Of a DNA stretch of 16,924 bases, positions 7,047 to 14,643 are shown one piece after another. The translations under genes and the position numbers were made by a program. Numbering within the stretch: position 1 is the stretch's first letter; every line of letters starts with the position of its first letter. The notes under the pieces are model-generated. The model was given only the letters and a program-made list of their open reading frames with translations. It did not search any database and was not told the DNA's origin. The DNA comes from Alphaproteobacteria bacterium (GTDB taxonomy: Bacteria > Pseudomonadota > Alphaproteobacteria > Puniceispirillales > UBA1172). The DNA is taken from contig JAGWAQ010000017.1 in NCBI GenBank assembly GCA_021296375.1, forward strand, positions 1-16,924, read 5' to 3'.

Positions 7047-7943
7047 ATGTCTGAAAATCGTTCAGCGCTGTTCCTGATGGCGCTGTCCATGAGCCTTCTG
7101 GCCGCCGGTGATGCGGTGGTGCGTGTTTTGGGGGAAACCTTTAGCGCCGGTCAGGTGATCGCCTTGCGGGGGGTCATCCTGATGATGGTGCTGGCGGTGG
7201 GGCTGATGTTCCGCGGCGTGGTCTTGCGCCGTGACCGGATTTTCCACAAATGGAGCGTCGCCCGCGCCTTTGCGGAAACCGCCTCCACCTATTGTTTTTT
7301 CATTTCAATCCAGCTGATGCCGATCGCCGTTTCAACGACGGTGGTGTTCATCTTCCCGGTATTGTTGACGCTGGTGTCGATCCCCCTGTTCGGGGAAAAG
7401 GTCGGCGTCTTTCGCTGGATCGCGGTGCTGATGGGGTTCCTGGGCGTGCTTCTGATCGCCGCCCCCGGGGGCGACGGGTTCGATCTTGCCTTGCTGTTGC
7501 CGCTGGGGACGGCCTTTGCGCTGGTGGCGCGTGATTTGATCACGCGTTACATCCCGCCGGAAATTCAGGCTGGCGAAGTGACCTTGACGACAGCGGTGGT
7601 GACAACCGTGTTCGGCTTCATGAGCCTGCCGTTTGGCTGGGGCGCGATCAGCGGCAAGGAACTGGCGCTGCTGCCCCTGGCGGCGATCCTCGTCGCCCTG
7701 TCTTTCACCACCTATGTCATGTCGATCCGTAAAGGCGAGCTGTCGATCATCGCGCCGGCGCAATATCTGGTGATCCTCTGGGCAACCTTCTGGGGGGCGC
7801 TGATCTGGGGGGAATTCCCTGATGGCAATGCTGTTTATGGCGGGGCGCTGATCATCGCCGCGGGTTGCTTGATCCTGTGGCGAGAACACGTCCAGCGTCA
7901 GCGGCTGGCGGCCACCGCCGCCGCAACATCTGCCCCCGAATAG
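7047..7943 (+). CDS. DMT/EamA-family permease
   Basis: A 298-residue integral membrane protein with about ten hydrophobic helices arranged as two EamA repeats (roughly 5-140 and 150-280). Typical features are the helix-1 aspartate in LLAAGDAVVRVL, SAGQVIALRG in helix 2, helix 4 ending PIAVSTTVVFIFPVLLTL, and the second-repeat helix IIAPAQYLVILWATFWGALI followed by a GE-type end to the helix (WGEFPD). The short basic C-terminal tail has no helix. The start is 5 bp after the acyl-CoA dehydrogenase stop, so the two are translated from one message and the substrate may be linked to that catabolism. The substrate itself is unknown; the family includes amino acid, nucleotide-sugar and drug exporters as well as importers. 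It is a family relative of the truncated transporter at the window start. Confidence 0.87.
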   Translation: MSENRSALFLMALSMSLLAAGDAVVRVLGETFSAGQVIALRGVILMMVLAVGLMFRGVVLRRDRIFHKWSVARAFAETASTYCFFISIQLMPIAVSTTVVFIFPVLLTLVSIPLFGEKVGVFRWIAVLMGFLGVLLIAAPGGDGFDLALLLPLGTAFALVARDLITRYIPPEIQAGEVTLTTAVVTTVFGFMSLPFGWGAISGKELALLPLAAILVALSFTTYVMSIRKGELSIIAPAQYLVILWATFWGALIWGEFPDGNAVYGGALIIAAGCLILWREHVQRQRLAATAAATSAPE

Positions 7944-7963
7944 CCGGAATAAAACCGCCATAA

Positions 7964-7989
7964 AAAACGGCCCCTTACGGGGCCGTTTT
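7964..7989. terminator. Bidirectional intrinsic terminator between converging operons
   Basis: AAAACGGCCCC (7964-7974) pairs perfectly with GGGGCCGTTTT (7979-7989) around the tetraloop TTAC. A-tract and T-tract flank the stem, so it can end the plus-strand transcript of the permease gene and the minus-strand transcript of livM. Confidence 0.92.
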
Positions 7990-8011
7990 GTTGGCTTGAA
8001 CTTCACCCGCG

Positions 8012-9322
8012 TTAACGTTTGACTTCGGGGATCAATCCTTTGGGTGCAAATCGCAAGACCAGGATCAGCACAAGTCCCATGGCGATGTAACGGGTATGGG
8101 CGGCGCTTTTGATGAGGTGCAGCTTGAGCCAGTTGTCATCGGCCATGGCAAAGGTCAGAAGCTCGATCAACGCCAGGCCAATCGGCTCCGCCTCAACCCA
8201 GAAAAACCAGACCAGAAAGCCGCCAATGATCGACCCGGCGTTATTGCCGGACCCCCCCAGAATAACCATCACCCAGATCAGGAAGGTGAAGCGCAGGGGC
8301 TGGTAGGACGCTGGCGTATATTGCCCGTCCAGTGTTGTCAGCATGGCGCCCGCCACCCCGATCACCGCGGAACCGATAATAAAGACCTGCAGGTGCTTGG
8401 CCTTGACGTCCTTGCCCATGGCTTCGGCGGACACTTCATTGTCGCGAATGGCGTTCATCATCCGCCCCCAGGGGGAGCGCAGGGCGATTTCCGACAACCG
8501 GTAGATGATCAGCAGCACCACGGTGAACAGCGCGGCGTAGCTGACTTTGACGATCACCGATGAGGTGTCGACAATCGACAGCCCCCAGTTTTGGGTGAAC
8601 TCGATCAGCCAGGGGCTTTGCTGAAGGTCGATTTCATACGGCACAGGCCGCGGCAGGCCAGCGACGTTCTTGACCCCGCGTGACAGCCAATCCTCGTTCT
8701 TCATGGCGTAGATGATGATCTCGGAAATACCGAGGGTGGCGATGGCGAGGTAATCGGAGCGCAGGCCAAGCGACACTTTGCCGATGACCCAGGCGACGGC
8801 CGCCGCCAGCACACCGCCAACAACCCAGGAGATCATGATCGGCAGGCCAAGCCCCCCGAGATAACCGGATTTGGCGCTTTCAAAGCTTTCGATCGCCGCC
8901 ACCGCAGGGTCGATGATCATGCGGAAGACAACGACGCTGACCAGCACCACCGCCGCCATGATGGTATAGCGCTTGCCGCCCATATGCGCGGTTTTCTTCC
9001 AGGTGATGACCGAGGCCACAATACCGGCAACACCTGCCGCCAGCCCTGCCAGAACGCCGGTTCCCCCCGCCGCCCAGGCGCCGGGCACCGGCGGCATGGA
9101 AACAAGAACACCCGCCAGGCCACCCAGGGCGATAAAGCCCATGACGCCGAAATTGACGAGCCCGGCATAACCCCACTGGATATTCACCCCAAGGGTCATG
9201 ATGGCGGAGATCAGGCCAAGGTTGAGCACCGTAAAGGCGAGGTTCCAGCTCTGGAAGATACCAACCGCCGCGAACATCACGGCAACGACAGCAAAAAGAA
9301 GAGGGGTGCGGTTGAGGGTCAT
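8012..9322 (-). CDS. livM: Branched-chain amino acid ABC transporter permease, LivM type
   Basis: A 436-residue inner-membrane permease. Family features: the first helix pair ending GVNIQWGYAGLVNFGVMGFIAL (glycine/asparagine-rich LivM signature), LGLRSDYLAIATLGISEII, the cytoplasmic loop SPWGRMMNAIRDNEVSAEAMGKD, which contacts the ATPases, and FLIWVMVILGGSGNNAGSIIGG near the end. Many bacterial LivM proteins are 310-360 residues; this one carries a hydrophobic insertion at about 80-170, between the first helices and the GLRSDYLA segment, containing extra helices and a short basic hydrophilic stretch. It pairs with LivH as the pore. The start overlaps the livH stop by 4 bp (ATGA), showing translational coupling. 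Last gene of the operon; ends before the shared terminator. Confidence 0.9.
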   Translation of the reverse strand: MTLNRTPLLFAVVAVMFAAVGIFQSWNLAFTVLNLGLISAIMTLGVNIQWGYAGLVNFGVMGFIALGGLAGVLVSMPPVPGAWAAGGTGVLAGLAAGVAGIVASVITWKKTAHMGGKRYTIMAAVVLVSVVVFRMIIDPAVAAIESFESAKSGYLGGLGLPIMISWVVGGVLAAAVAWVIGKVSLGLRSDYLAIATLGISEIIIYAMKNEDWLSRGVKNVAGLPRPVPYEIDLQQSPWLIEFTQNWGLSIVDTSSVIVKVSYAALFTVVLLIIYRLSEIALRSPWGRMMNAIRDNEVSAEAMGKDVKAKHLQVFIIGSAVIGVAGAMLTTLDGQYTPASYQPLRFTFLIWVMVILGGSGNNAGSIIGGFLVWFFWVEAEPIGLALIELLTFAMADDNWLKLHLIKSAAHTRYIAMGLVLILVLRFAPKGLIPEVKR

Positions 9323-10332
9323 ATCGTTTTCCCACTAAACAGGCCCGTTGGTTTAATCAAGAGCACAATGGTCAGGATCACAAACGACAGGGCGATTTTA
9401 TATTCCGTCGACAAGGCCTGCACCAGCCCTTCCGGCGCCAGTGTTTCCGGCAGAACATAGGTCAGCATTTTCTTGTAAGCAAAAGTCACGGTGAGTTCCG
9501 AGAAAGCGATCACAAACCCCCCAACAATCGCGCCGATGGGGTTGCCGACACCGCCGACAATGGCGGAGGCAAAAATCGGCAGCAGGATCGACAGATAGGT
9601 GAACGGCTTGTAGCTCTTGTCGAGGCCGTAAAGCGTCCCCGCCACCGCCGCCAGCGCGCCGGTAATGATCCAGGTGATCATCACCACCCGTTCCGGGTTG
9701 ATGCCCGACAGCAGCGCCAGATCTTCGTTGTCGGAATAAGCGCGCATCGATTTGCCGGTGCGGGTTTTGTTCAAAAACCAGAACACAAAGGCGACCATGA
9801 TAAAGGCCGTCACCACCGTGATGCCTTGCGACATCTTGATCGCCAACCCTTCGTTCAGGCCGGTCATTTGCTTGAAGCTGCGGGCTTTCATGATAAACCG
9901 CTGGCCATCGGTGAAGACGCGGTCATTTGGCCCGATGATGAAGCGGATAAGCCCCCCAAGGAAGAACATCACCCCAAGCGAGACAATCAGGTAAATGACG
10001 CTTTCCGCGCGCGTCTTGCGGTAATATTTGAACACCGCGCGATCAGCGATCAAGGCCACCGCAATGGTGACGACAATCGCCACGGGCAAGGCCAGCAAAG
10101 CGGTCGGCAATGGCCCGAGGCCAATGCCCTGGGATTGCAGGGCCCAGGTCGTCAGGATCGCCGTCATGGCGCCAAAGGACATCAGCTCACCATGGGCGAA
10201 ATTGGAAAACCGCAAGACGCTGTAAACCATCGTCACGCCAAGCGCCCCCAAGGCCAGCTGACTGCCGTAAGCAAGGCCGGGGACAAGCACAAAATTGGCA
10301 AAAATCACAAGGGCATTAAGAATATCAGTCAT
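9319..10332 (-). CDS. livH: Branched-chain amino acid ABC transporter permease, LivH type
   Basis: A 337-residue multi-helix permease. Motifs: YSVLRFSNFAHGELMSFGAM (about 36-55), characteristic of LivH proteins, the loop KTRTGKSMRAYSDNEDLALLSGI, which is the ATPase-contact segment, and AIVGGVGNPIGAIVGGFVIA late in the protein. It forms the membrane channel with LivM. AAGGA lies about 8 bases before the ATG. It starts 11 bp after livF and overlaps livM by 4 bp. The length is a little above the usual 290-310 because of a longer loop around residues 130-165. The transported solute is set by the binding protein and could be leucine/isoleucine/valine or another amino acid or amide. Confidence 0.9.
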   Translation of the reverse strand: MTDILNALVIFANFVLVPGLAYGSQLALGALGVTMVYSVLRFSNFAHGELMSFGAMTAILTTWALQSQGIGLGPLPTALLALPVAIVVTIAVALIADRAVFKYYRKTRAESVIYLIVSLGVMFFLGGLIRFIIGPNDRVFTDGQRFIMKARSFKQMTGLNEGLAIKMSQGITVVTAFIMVAFVFWFLNKTRTGKSMRAYSDNEDLALLSGINPERVVMITWIITGALAAVAGTLYGLDKSYKPFTYLSILLPIFASAIVGGVGNPIGAIVGGFVIAFSELTVTFAYKKMLTYVLPETLAPEGLVQALSTEYKIALSFVILTIVLLIKPTGLFSGKTI

Positions 10333-10343
10333 CAGCTTTTCCT

Positions 10344-11048
10344 TTACCCGCCGAGGAAGGCGCGGCGCACCTCGTCATTGGCCATCAGGGCGGCGCCTGT
10401 ATCGGTGAACCGGTTGCGGCCCTGGACCAGCACATAGCCTTTATCGGCGATGTTGAGCGCCTGTTTGGCGTTCTGCTCGACCATCAGTATCGCGATGCCG
10501 GTGCGCGCCACTTCGATGATGCGGTCAAACAACTCATCCATCACAATCGGGGAAACCCCGGCGGTGGGTTCATCCAGCATCAGCACTTTTGGCTGGGTCA
10601 TCAGGGCGCGGCCGACAGCCACCTGCTGGCGTTGCCCGCCGGACAATTCACCGGCCGGTTGCTTGCGCTTGTCTTTCAGGATCGGGAAAAGGTCAAACAC
10701 CTGGGTCATGGTATCGGCGAAATCATCGGTGCGAATAAACGCCCCCATCTCGAGGTTTTCCTCAACGCTCATGGAGGTGAAGACATTGGCGGTTTGCGGC
10801 ACAAACCCCATGCCTTTCAGCACCCGCGCTTCTGGGTTCAAGGCGGTGATGTCTTCGCCATCAATCATCACTTTGCCTTCGCGCAGGCTGAGCATCCCGA
10901 AAATGGCTTTCATGGCGGTGGATTTGCCGGCACCGTTGGGGCCAACAACAACCGCGATCTCGCCTTTTTCCACCCCGATGGTGCAGTCGTGCAGGATATC
11001 GGCGCCGCCGTACCCACCGGTCATATGTTCACCTGAAAGAAAACTCAT
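10344..11048 (-). CDS. livF: Branched-chain amino acid ABC transporter ATPase, LivF type
   Basis: A 234-residue ABC ATPase. Walker A GPNGAGKST (36-44), Q-loop Q85 (GFVPQTANVF), signature LSGGQRQQ (135-142) and Walker B VLMLDEPTAGVSP (155-167) are all present. The H-loop position reads MVEQNAKQAL, with Gln-Asn replacing His, which is usual for LivF proteins. It powers uptake together with LivG. It starts 4 bp after livG with only a weak ribosome binding site, which suggests coupled translation, and livH follows after 11 bp. Confidence 0.93.
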   Translation of the reverse strand: MSFLSGEHMTGGYGGADILHDCTIGVEKGEIAVVVGPNGAGKSTAMKAIFGMLSLREGKVMIDGEDITALNPEARVLKGMGFVPQTANVFTSMSVEENLEMGAFIRTDDFADTMTQVFDLFPILKDKRKQPAGELSGGQRQQVAVGRALMTQPKVLMLDEPTAGVSPIVMDELFDRIIEVARTGIAILMVEQNAKQALNIADKGYVLVQGRNRFTDTGAALMANDEVRRAFLGG

Positions 11049-11052
11049 CTGG

Positions 11053-11829
11053 TTATGATCCTGTTTTGTTTTTAAGGCCAGTGCCGAGGTAGGCTTCGAT
11101 CACCTCTTCATTGGCTTTGACTTCTTCTGCGGTGCCTGTCGCCAGCACGGACCCTTCTGCCATGACGATCACCGGGTCGCACAACCGCCCGATGAAATCC
11201 ATGTCATGCTCGATCATGCAGAACGTGTAGCCGCGTTCCTTGTTAAGGCGGATGATGGCGTCGCCGATGGTGTTGAGCAGCGTTCGATTGACCCCGGCGC
11301 CAACTTCATCCAGAAACACGATCTTGGCGTCCACCATCATGGTGCGCCCCAGTTCAAGCAGTTTTTTCTGCCCGCCGGAAAGGTTGCCGGCGCGTTCATC
11401 GGCGACATGGCTGAGCTGCAGGAAATCGATCACGTCATTGGCTTTTTGGCGGATTTGGTCTTCTTCCTGCGCCACCAGTTTCGGGCGGAACCAGGCGTTG
11501 ATGAGGTTTTCGCCCGATTGGTTGCCTGGCACCATCATCAGGTTTTCCCGAACCGTCAGGGAGGAAAATTCATGGGCGATCTGGAACGTCCGGAGCAGGC
11601 CGCGCTCAAACAGTTCATGGGGCGCGAAGCCGGTGATGTCATCACCGTCGAGGTAAACATGGCCGGAGCTGGGTTTGTGAACGCCAGCGATAATATTAAA
11701 AAGGGTGGTCTTGCCGGCACCATTGGGGCCGATCAATCCGGTAATTGAGCCGGTTTCGATGGTCAGTGAGGCGTTGTCCACCGCGTGCAGGCCGCCGAAG
11801 TATTTGTTGAGTTTGTCGACTTTGATCAT
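11053..11829 (-). CDS. livG: Branched-chain amino acid ABC transporter ATPase, LivG type
   Basis: A 258-residue ABC ATPase with the LivG-type start (KYFGGLHAVDNASL) and the insertion around 100-135 between Q-loop and signature that sets LivG apart from LivF. Walker A GPNGAGKTT (34-42), Q83 (RTFQIAHEF), LSGGQKK (150-156), Walker B IVFLDE (170-175) followed by VGAGVN, and H208 (MIEHDMDF) are seen. The residue after the Walker B Glu is Val rather than Pro; other LivG-like proteins do this too. The gene is first after the attenuator hairpin that follows the binding-protein gene, and no clear Shine-Dalgarno sequence is seen upstream. Confidence 0.93.
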   Translation of the reverse strand: MIKVDKLNKYFGGLHAVDNASLTIETGSITGLIGPNGAGKTTLFNIIAGVHKPSSGHVYLDGDDITGFAPHELFERGLLRTFQIAHEFSSLTVRENLMMVPGNQSGENLINAWFRPKLVAQEEDQIRQKANDVIDFLQLSHVADERAGNLSGGQKKLLELGRTMMVDAKIVFLDEVGAGVNRTLLNTIGDAIIRLNKERGYTFCMIEHDMDFIGRLCDPVIVMAEGSVLATGTAEEVKANEEVIEAYLGTGLKNKTGS

Positions 11830-11867
11830 AATGTTTCAATCATCACTTCGAGCATAAATTTATGTAC

Positions 11868-11899
11868 AAAAAAACGACCCGGAGCTCGGCTCCGGGTCG
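11868..11899 (-). terminator. Terminator/attenuator between binding-protein gene and livG
   Basis: On the minus strand an 11 bp perfect stem (11875-11885 with 11889-11899, loop of three bases) is followed by seven T (complement of A at 11868-11874). It lies 14 bp after the binding-protein stop, upstream of livG. Partial readthrough would give more binding protein than membrane complex. Confidence 0.88.
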
Positions 11900-11912
11900 C
11901 TCTTGATGTCGC

Positions 11913-13094
11913 TTAGCGGTAACGGGCAGTGGTGTTCTTGCCACCCTTAACCACGATTTCAGCATAGCTGCCAGCGGATTCACCGTCGCCGATCAGCTCA
12001 ACGGCAGAAGCGCCAACATAGTCAACGTCTTTACCAGCGGCGATGGCTTCGAGCGCCTTGCCGAGTTCACCCGGAAGGATCTTGATGCCTGGTGCGTTGG
12101 CAACGTCCATGATGGAGTTCTTGTAAACGTTGCTGTCCTTGGAACCGGAAGCCTGCATCGCCATCAGCATCAGCGCGGCGGCGTCATAGGATTCAGCGGC
12201 AAATGGACCGGCAGCGAAACCAGCAGCAGAAGCCATGTCAGCAAATGCAGCGGCGCCTTTGCTGTCGGTGCCAGGAACGGAACCGATGGAACCGTCAAGA
12301 TCGGGGCCGATGGCTTCAGGCAGGGAGTCACCGATCATGCCGTCTGGCATGAAGAACATGTCAAAAGCACCGGTGTCGAGGGACGCCTGGATGATGCCTT
12401 TACCGCCCTGGTCAAGATAACCGGCAACGATCAGGATGTCGCCACCAGCCTGGGCCAGCGCGCCGACTTCTGCACCGTAGTCAGCCTTGCCGTCTTCGTG
12501 ACCGGCAGAGATGGTGATGGTGCCGCCAGCAGCGGTGAAGTTTTCGATGATGCTTTCCGCAAGACCTTTACCATAGTCGTTGTTGACGTAGGACATGGCG
12601 GCGGTCTTGATGCCGCGGTCGATCAGGATGTCGGCAACAACCTGACCCTGACGGGCGTCGGAAGGCGCGGTGCGGAAGAACAGGTCATTGTCTTCAAGGG
12701 TCGACAGGGCTGGGGAAGTTGCGGATGGTGAAATCATCACAACGCCGTTAGCCATGGCCACGTTCTGGAGAATGGCTGTGGTTACGCCAGAGCAATCGGC
12801 ACCCATGATGCCGTCAACCTTGTCGGCAGTGACAAGACGTTCTGCGGTGGCGGTTGCCGCGGCAGAATCGATACAGGTGGAGTCACCGCGAACAGAGGTG
12901 ATGTTGGTGCCGCCCATGAAATTGCCGGAAGCGTTCGCTTCAGCAATTGCCAGTTCAGCGCCAGCAGCCATGTCTGGTGTCAGTGATTCAATTGGGCCGG
13001 TAAAGCCAAGGATAATGCCCAGCTTGACGTCTTCTGCCATTGCCGGAGCGGCCAGCAGTGTAGTTGCTGCAAGGGCCATAAGTGTCTTTTTCAT
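11913..13094 (-). CDS. Periplasmic amino acid-binding protein of the Liv-type ABC transporter
   Basis: A 393-residue type I periplasmic binding protein (Leu/Ile/Val-binding class). It begins with a Sec signal peptide: MKK, a hydrophobic stretch LMALAATTLLAAP and a cleavage site at AMA|ED after residue 20. The mature part opens with VKLGIILGFTGPI, and GIMGADCSGVTTAIL and MISPSATSPALS form the ligand cleft of the first lobe. Two cysteines, C74 and C101, are well placed for a disulfide. An upstream in-frame TTG (13098-13100) directly abuts the GGGAG box, while the ATG at 13094 lies 6 bases from it, so the ATG is preferred. The ligand is unknown; the gene order with livGFHM suggests a branched-chain or related amino acid. 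A promoter candidate and a downstream attenuator flank it. Confidence 0.88.
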   Translation of the reverse strand: MKKTLMALAATTLLAAPAMAEDVKLGIILGFTGPIESLTPDMAAGAELAIAEANASGNFMGGTNITSVRGDSTCIDSAAATATAERLVTADKVDGIMGADCSGVTTAILQNVAMANGVVMISPSATSPALSTLEDNDLFFRTAPSDARQGQVVADILIDRGIKTAAMSYVNNDYGKGLAESIIENFTAAGGTITISAGHEDGKADYGAEVGALAQAGGDILIVAGYLDQGGKGIIQASLDTGAFDMFFMPDGMIGDSLPEAIGPDLDGSIGSVPGTDSKGAAAFADMASAAGFAAGPFAAESYDAAALMLMAMQASGSKDSNVYKNSIMDVANAPGIKILPGELGKALEAIAAGKDVDYVGASAVELIGDGESAGSYAEIVVKGGKNTTARYR

Positions 13095-13118
13095 GATCAA
13101 CTCCCTAGTGAAAATCTT

Positions 13119-13197
13119 ATCTCGATGTTTATTTCAAGATAATCTCGTATTAATACTATTTTGCCAAAGGGTCGAGATGACAAATAGTAAAATCTCA
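13119..13197. repeat. Dispersed ATCTCG motifs in the liv/cobC divergent region
   Basis: ATCTCG occurs at 13119-13124 and 13142-13147, inverted (CGAGAT) at 13173-13178, and as ATCTCA at 13192-13197. The copies flank and overlap the candidate promoter of the binding-protein gene. Possible operator half-sites; no known regulator is recognised. Confidence 0.4.
13139..13167 (-). promoter_or_regulatory. Candidate promoter of the liv operon
   Basis: On the minus strand TTGGCA (complement of 13162-13167) and GATTAT (complement of 13139-13144) are separated by 17 bp, about 45 bp before the binding-protein ATG, in an AT-rich stretch. Pattern match only. Confidence 0.5.
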
Positions 13198-13228
13198 AAA
13201 AAATAACATATTCAGAACAGGGGTTGCC

Positions 13229-14248
13229 TTGAACGGGGCGTCCGCGGATGACGGCAGAATGATGAAACATGGTGGAAATATAGCCGAAGCTGCGGCACGA
13301 TACGGGTTTCAAGCTTCTGAAATGATTGACCTTTCTACCGGAATCAGCCCCTGGTCCTACCCCCTTGATATGGAAAATATAACGCCCCAATCCCTGCGTG
13401 ACTTGCCGCAAGCGGAGGATGAAGCGCGATTGATCGAACAGATGCGTCTTTGCTGGTCTGTCCCCGATTCTGCGGCCATCGCCCTGGCCCCGGGGTCGGG
13501 GCTGCTGATCAATCTGGCGGCGCGGTTGCGCGCTCAAGGGACGGTCGCCTTGCCTGACCCTGTCTACAGCGAACATGACGCCGCCTGGCGCGGCGAAGGC
13601 CATGATATTGTGATCTATCCTGCGGGTGGTCTTCCGGACTCAAATCTTGTGGTGGCGGTTCAGCCCGGCAATCCCATGGGGCAATGCCTGGCGCCTGAGG
13701 ACTGGCAAGAGGTGCTGGACCGTGTCGCGGCTGACGGCGGGCTGCTGGTCATGGACGAAGCCTTTATTGATCTTGTGCCAACCCAAAGCCTGATGCCATG
13801 TGCCGGCCAGAAGGGATTGATCATCCTGCGGTCACTGGGCAAATTCTATGGCCTTGCGGGGGTGCGGCTGGGGGCGGCGATTGGCCATCCTGACGATATT
13901 GATCGCCTGAAATCCCTGATGGGCCCCTGGGCGGTCTCGACCCTTGCGCTCAATCTGGCGACCCAGGCGCTGGCCGATGCGGCCTGGGCAGATGACCAGC
14001 GCAACAGGCTCAAGGCGCAGATGACCACACTTAAGGAAATGCTCATCACTTCGGGGCTGACCCTGATTGGCGGTACGGATCTTTACGCGCTTGTTGACGT
14101 GGCGGGCGACGCGGCAGTTCTGCAGGACAAGCTGGCGCGTCACGGCATCTGGACGCGGGTGTTTGACCACCGCCCAAACTGGATGCGCTTTGGCCTGCCT
14201 GCTGATAACGCCGCATTCGCCCGCCTCAAGGCGGCGCTCGCAGATTAG
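13229..14248 (+). CDS. cobC: L-threonine-O-3-phosphate decarboxylase / CobC (aminotransferase fold)
   Basis: A 339-residue PLP enzyme of the class I/II aminotransferase fold. Seen are the CobC/CobD-type opening KHGGNIAEAAARYG (13-26) and DLSTGISPW (34-42), the Asn of QPGNPMG (N148), the PLP-nitrogen Asp in VMDEAFID (D176), and the PLP lysine K205 in RSLGKFYGLAGVRLG. In cobalamin synthesis this protein makes (R)-1-amino-2-propanol phosphate for attachment to the corrin ring. The frame opens at TTG (13229) with AGGGG five bases before it; in-frame ATGs at 13259 and 13262 have weaker ribosome binding sites and would still keep the HGGN motif. It diverges from the liv operon and sits upstream of the riboswitch, so it is not itself controlled by that element. 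Confidence 0.87.
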   Translation: MNGASADDGRMMKHGGNIAEAAARYGFQASEMIDLSTGISPWSYPLDMENITPQSLRDLPQAEDEARLIEQMRLCWSVPDSAAIALAPGSGLLINLAARLRAQGTVALPDPVYSEHDAAWRGEGHDIVIYPAGGLPDSNLVVAVQPGNPMGQCLAPEDWQEVLDRVAADGGLLVMDEAFIDLVPTQSLMPCAGQKGLIILRSLGKFYGLAGVRLGAAIGHPDDIDRLKSLMGPWAVSTLALNLATQALADAAWADDQRNRLKAQMTTLKEMLITSGLTLIGGTDLYALVDVAGDAAVLQDKLARHGIWTRVFDHRPNWMRFGLPADNAAFARLKAALAD

Positions 14249-14303
14249 CTTTTGGTGATTCAAGCGTGTTTGGCGTCATGTCGCCAATAAATGTCGCTTA
14301 CAG

Positions 14304-14332
14304 TTGACAGCGCTTTGACCAACATGAGATTG
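14304..14332 (+). promoter_or_regulatory. Candidate promoter for the riboswitch-hupE transcript
   Basis: A consensus -35 TTGACA (14304-14309) precedes the riboswitch, with only weak -10 candidates (GAGATT at 14326-14331 or nearby). The position just upstream of the P1 stem makes sense. Confidence 0.35.
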
Positions 14333-14334
14333 TG

Positions 14335-14541
14335 GCAAGGTAAAGGTGGTGACGTTGCCCAAGGCAAATCACCGTAAACGGGAATATGGTGCGGGTGATG
14401 CAAAAAGCTGCCCTAATCCATAGCCGCCCCCGCGACTGTCATTCGGCAGGCGCTCTCTTTATGCCACTGGCGCAGTGATGGACTGCCGCTGGGAAGGTTG
14501 AGGGCGCTGATAATGCCATGAGCCAGGAAACCTGCCTTTGC
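14335..14541 (+). promoter_or_regulatory. Cobalamin (B12) riboswitch
   Basis: The 395-base gap between cobC and hupE is largely a cobalamin riboswitch. The conserved blocks occur in order: AAACGGGAATATGGTG, GGTGATGCAAAAAGCTGCCC, CCGCCCCCGCGACTGT (around 14423-14439), GCCACTGG (14463-14470), GGGAAGG (14491-14497), and the B12 box GAGCCAGGAAACCTGCC (14520-14536). A P1 stem can form between GCAAGG (14335-14340) and CCTTTGC (14535-14541). Adenosylcobalamin binding is expected to shut down the downstream permease gene. A small stem at 14270-14287 upstream lacks a T-tract and is not called a terminator. Confidence 0.95.
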
Positions 14542-14612
14542 GAACATTGCCAACGGCCGGGGTGTGCCGTTTCAGCATGATACGGCGATCTCGCCTTATC
14601 TGATGAACGCGT

Positions 14613-14643
14613 CCCCTCGGCTTAATACCGGAGGGGTATTTTT
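14613..14643 (+). promoter_or_regulatory. Riboswitch expression platform: hairpin covering the hupE ribosome binding site
   Basis: CCCCTC (14613-14618) pairs with GAGGGG (14631-14636), extended by GG/CC with one bulged G. The 3' arm contains the Shine-Dalgarno sequence GGAGGGG (14630-14636), seven bases before the hupE ATG, and is followed by TATTTTT. It can block ribosome access and may also act as a weak terminator. Further possible stems, GCCGT/ACGGC (14566-14570 with 14582-14586) and GGCGA/TCGCC (14584-14595), lie between it and the B12 box. Confidence 0.75.

Noticed and set aside
11309..11329. Val in place of Pro after the LivG Walker B motif (LDEVGAGVN)
   Set aside because: Looks unusual beside LivF, but LDEV-type sequences occur in other LivG-like ATPases, so it is not reported as a defect.
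14270..14287. Hairpin TTGGCG/CGCCAA after cobC as a terminator
   Set aside because: Only six pairs and no T-tract follows; too weak to call.
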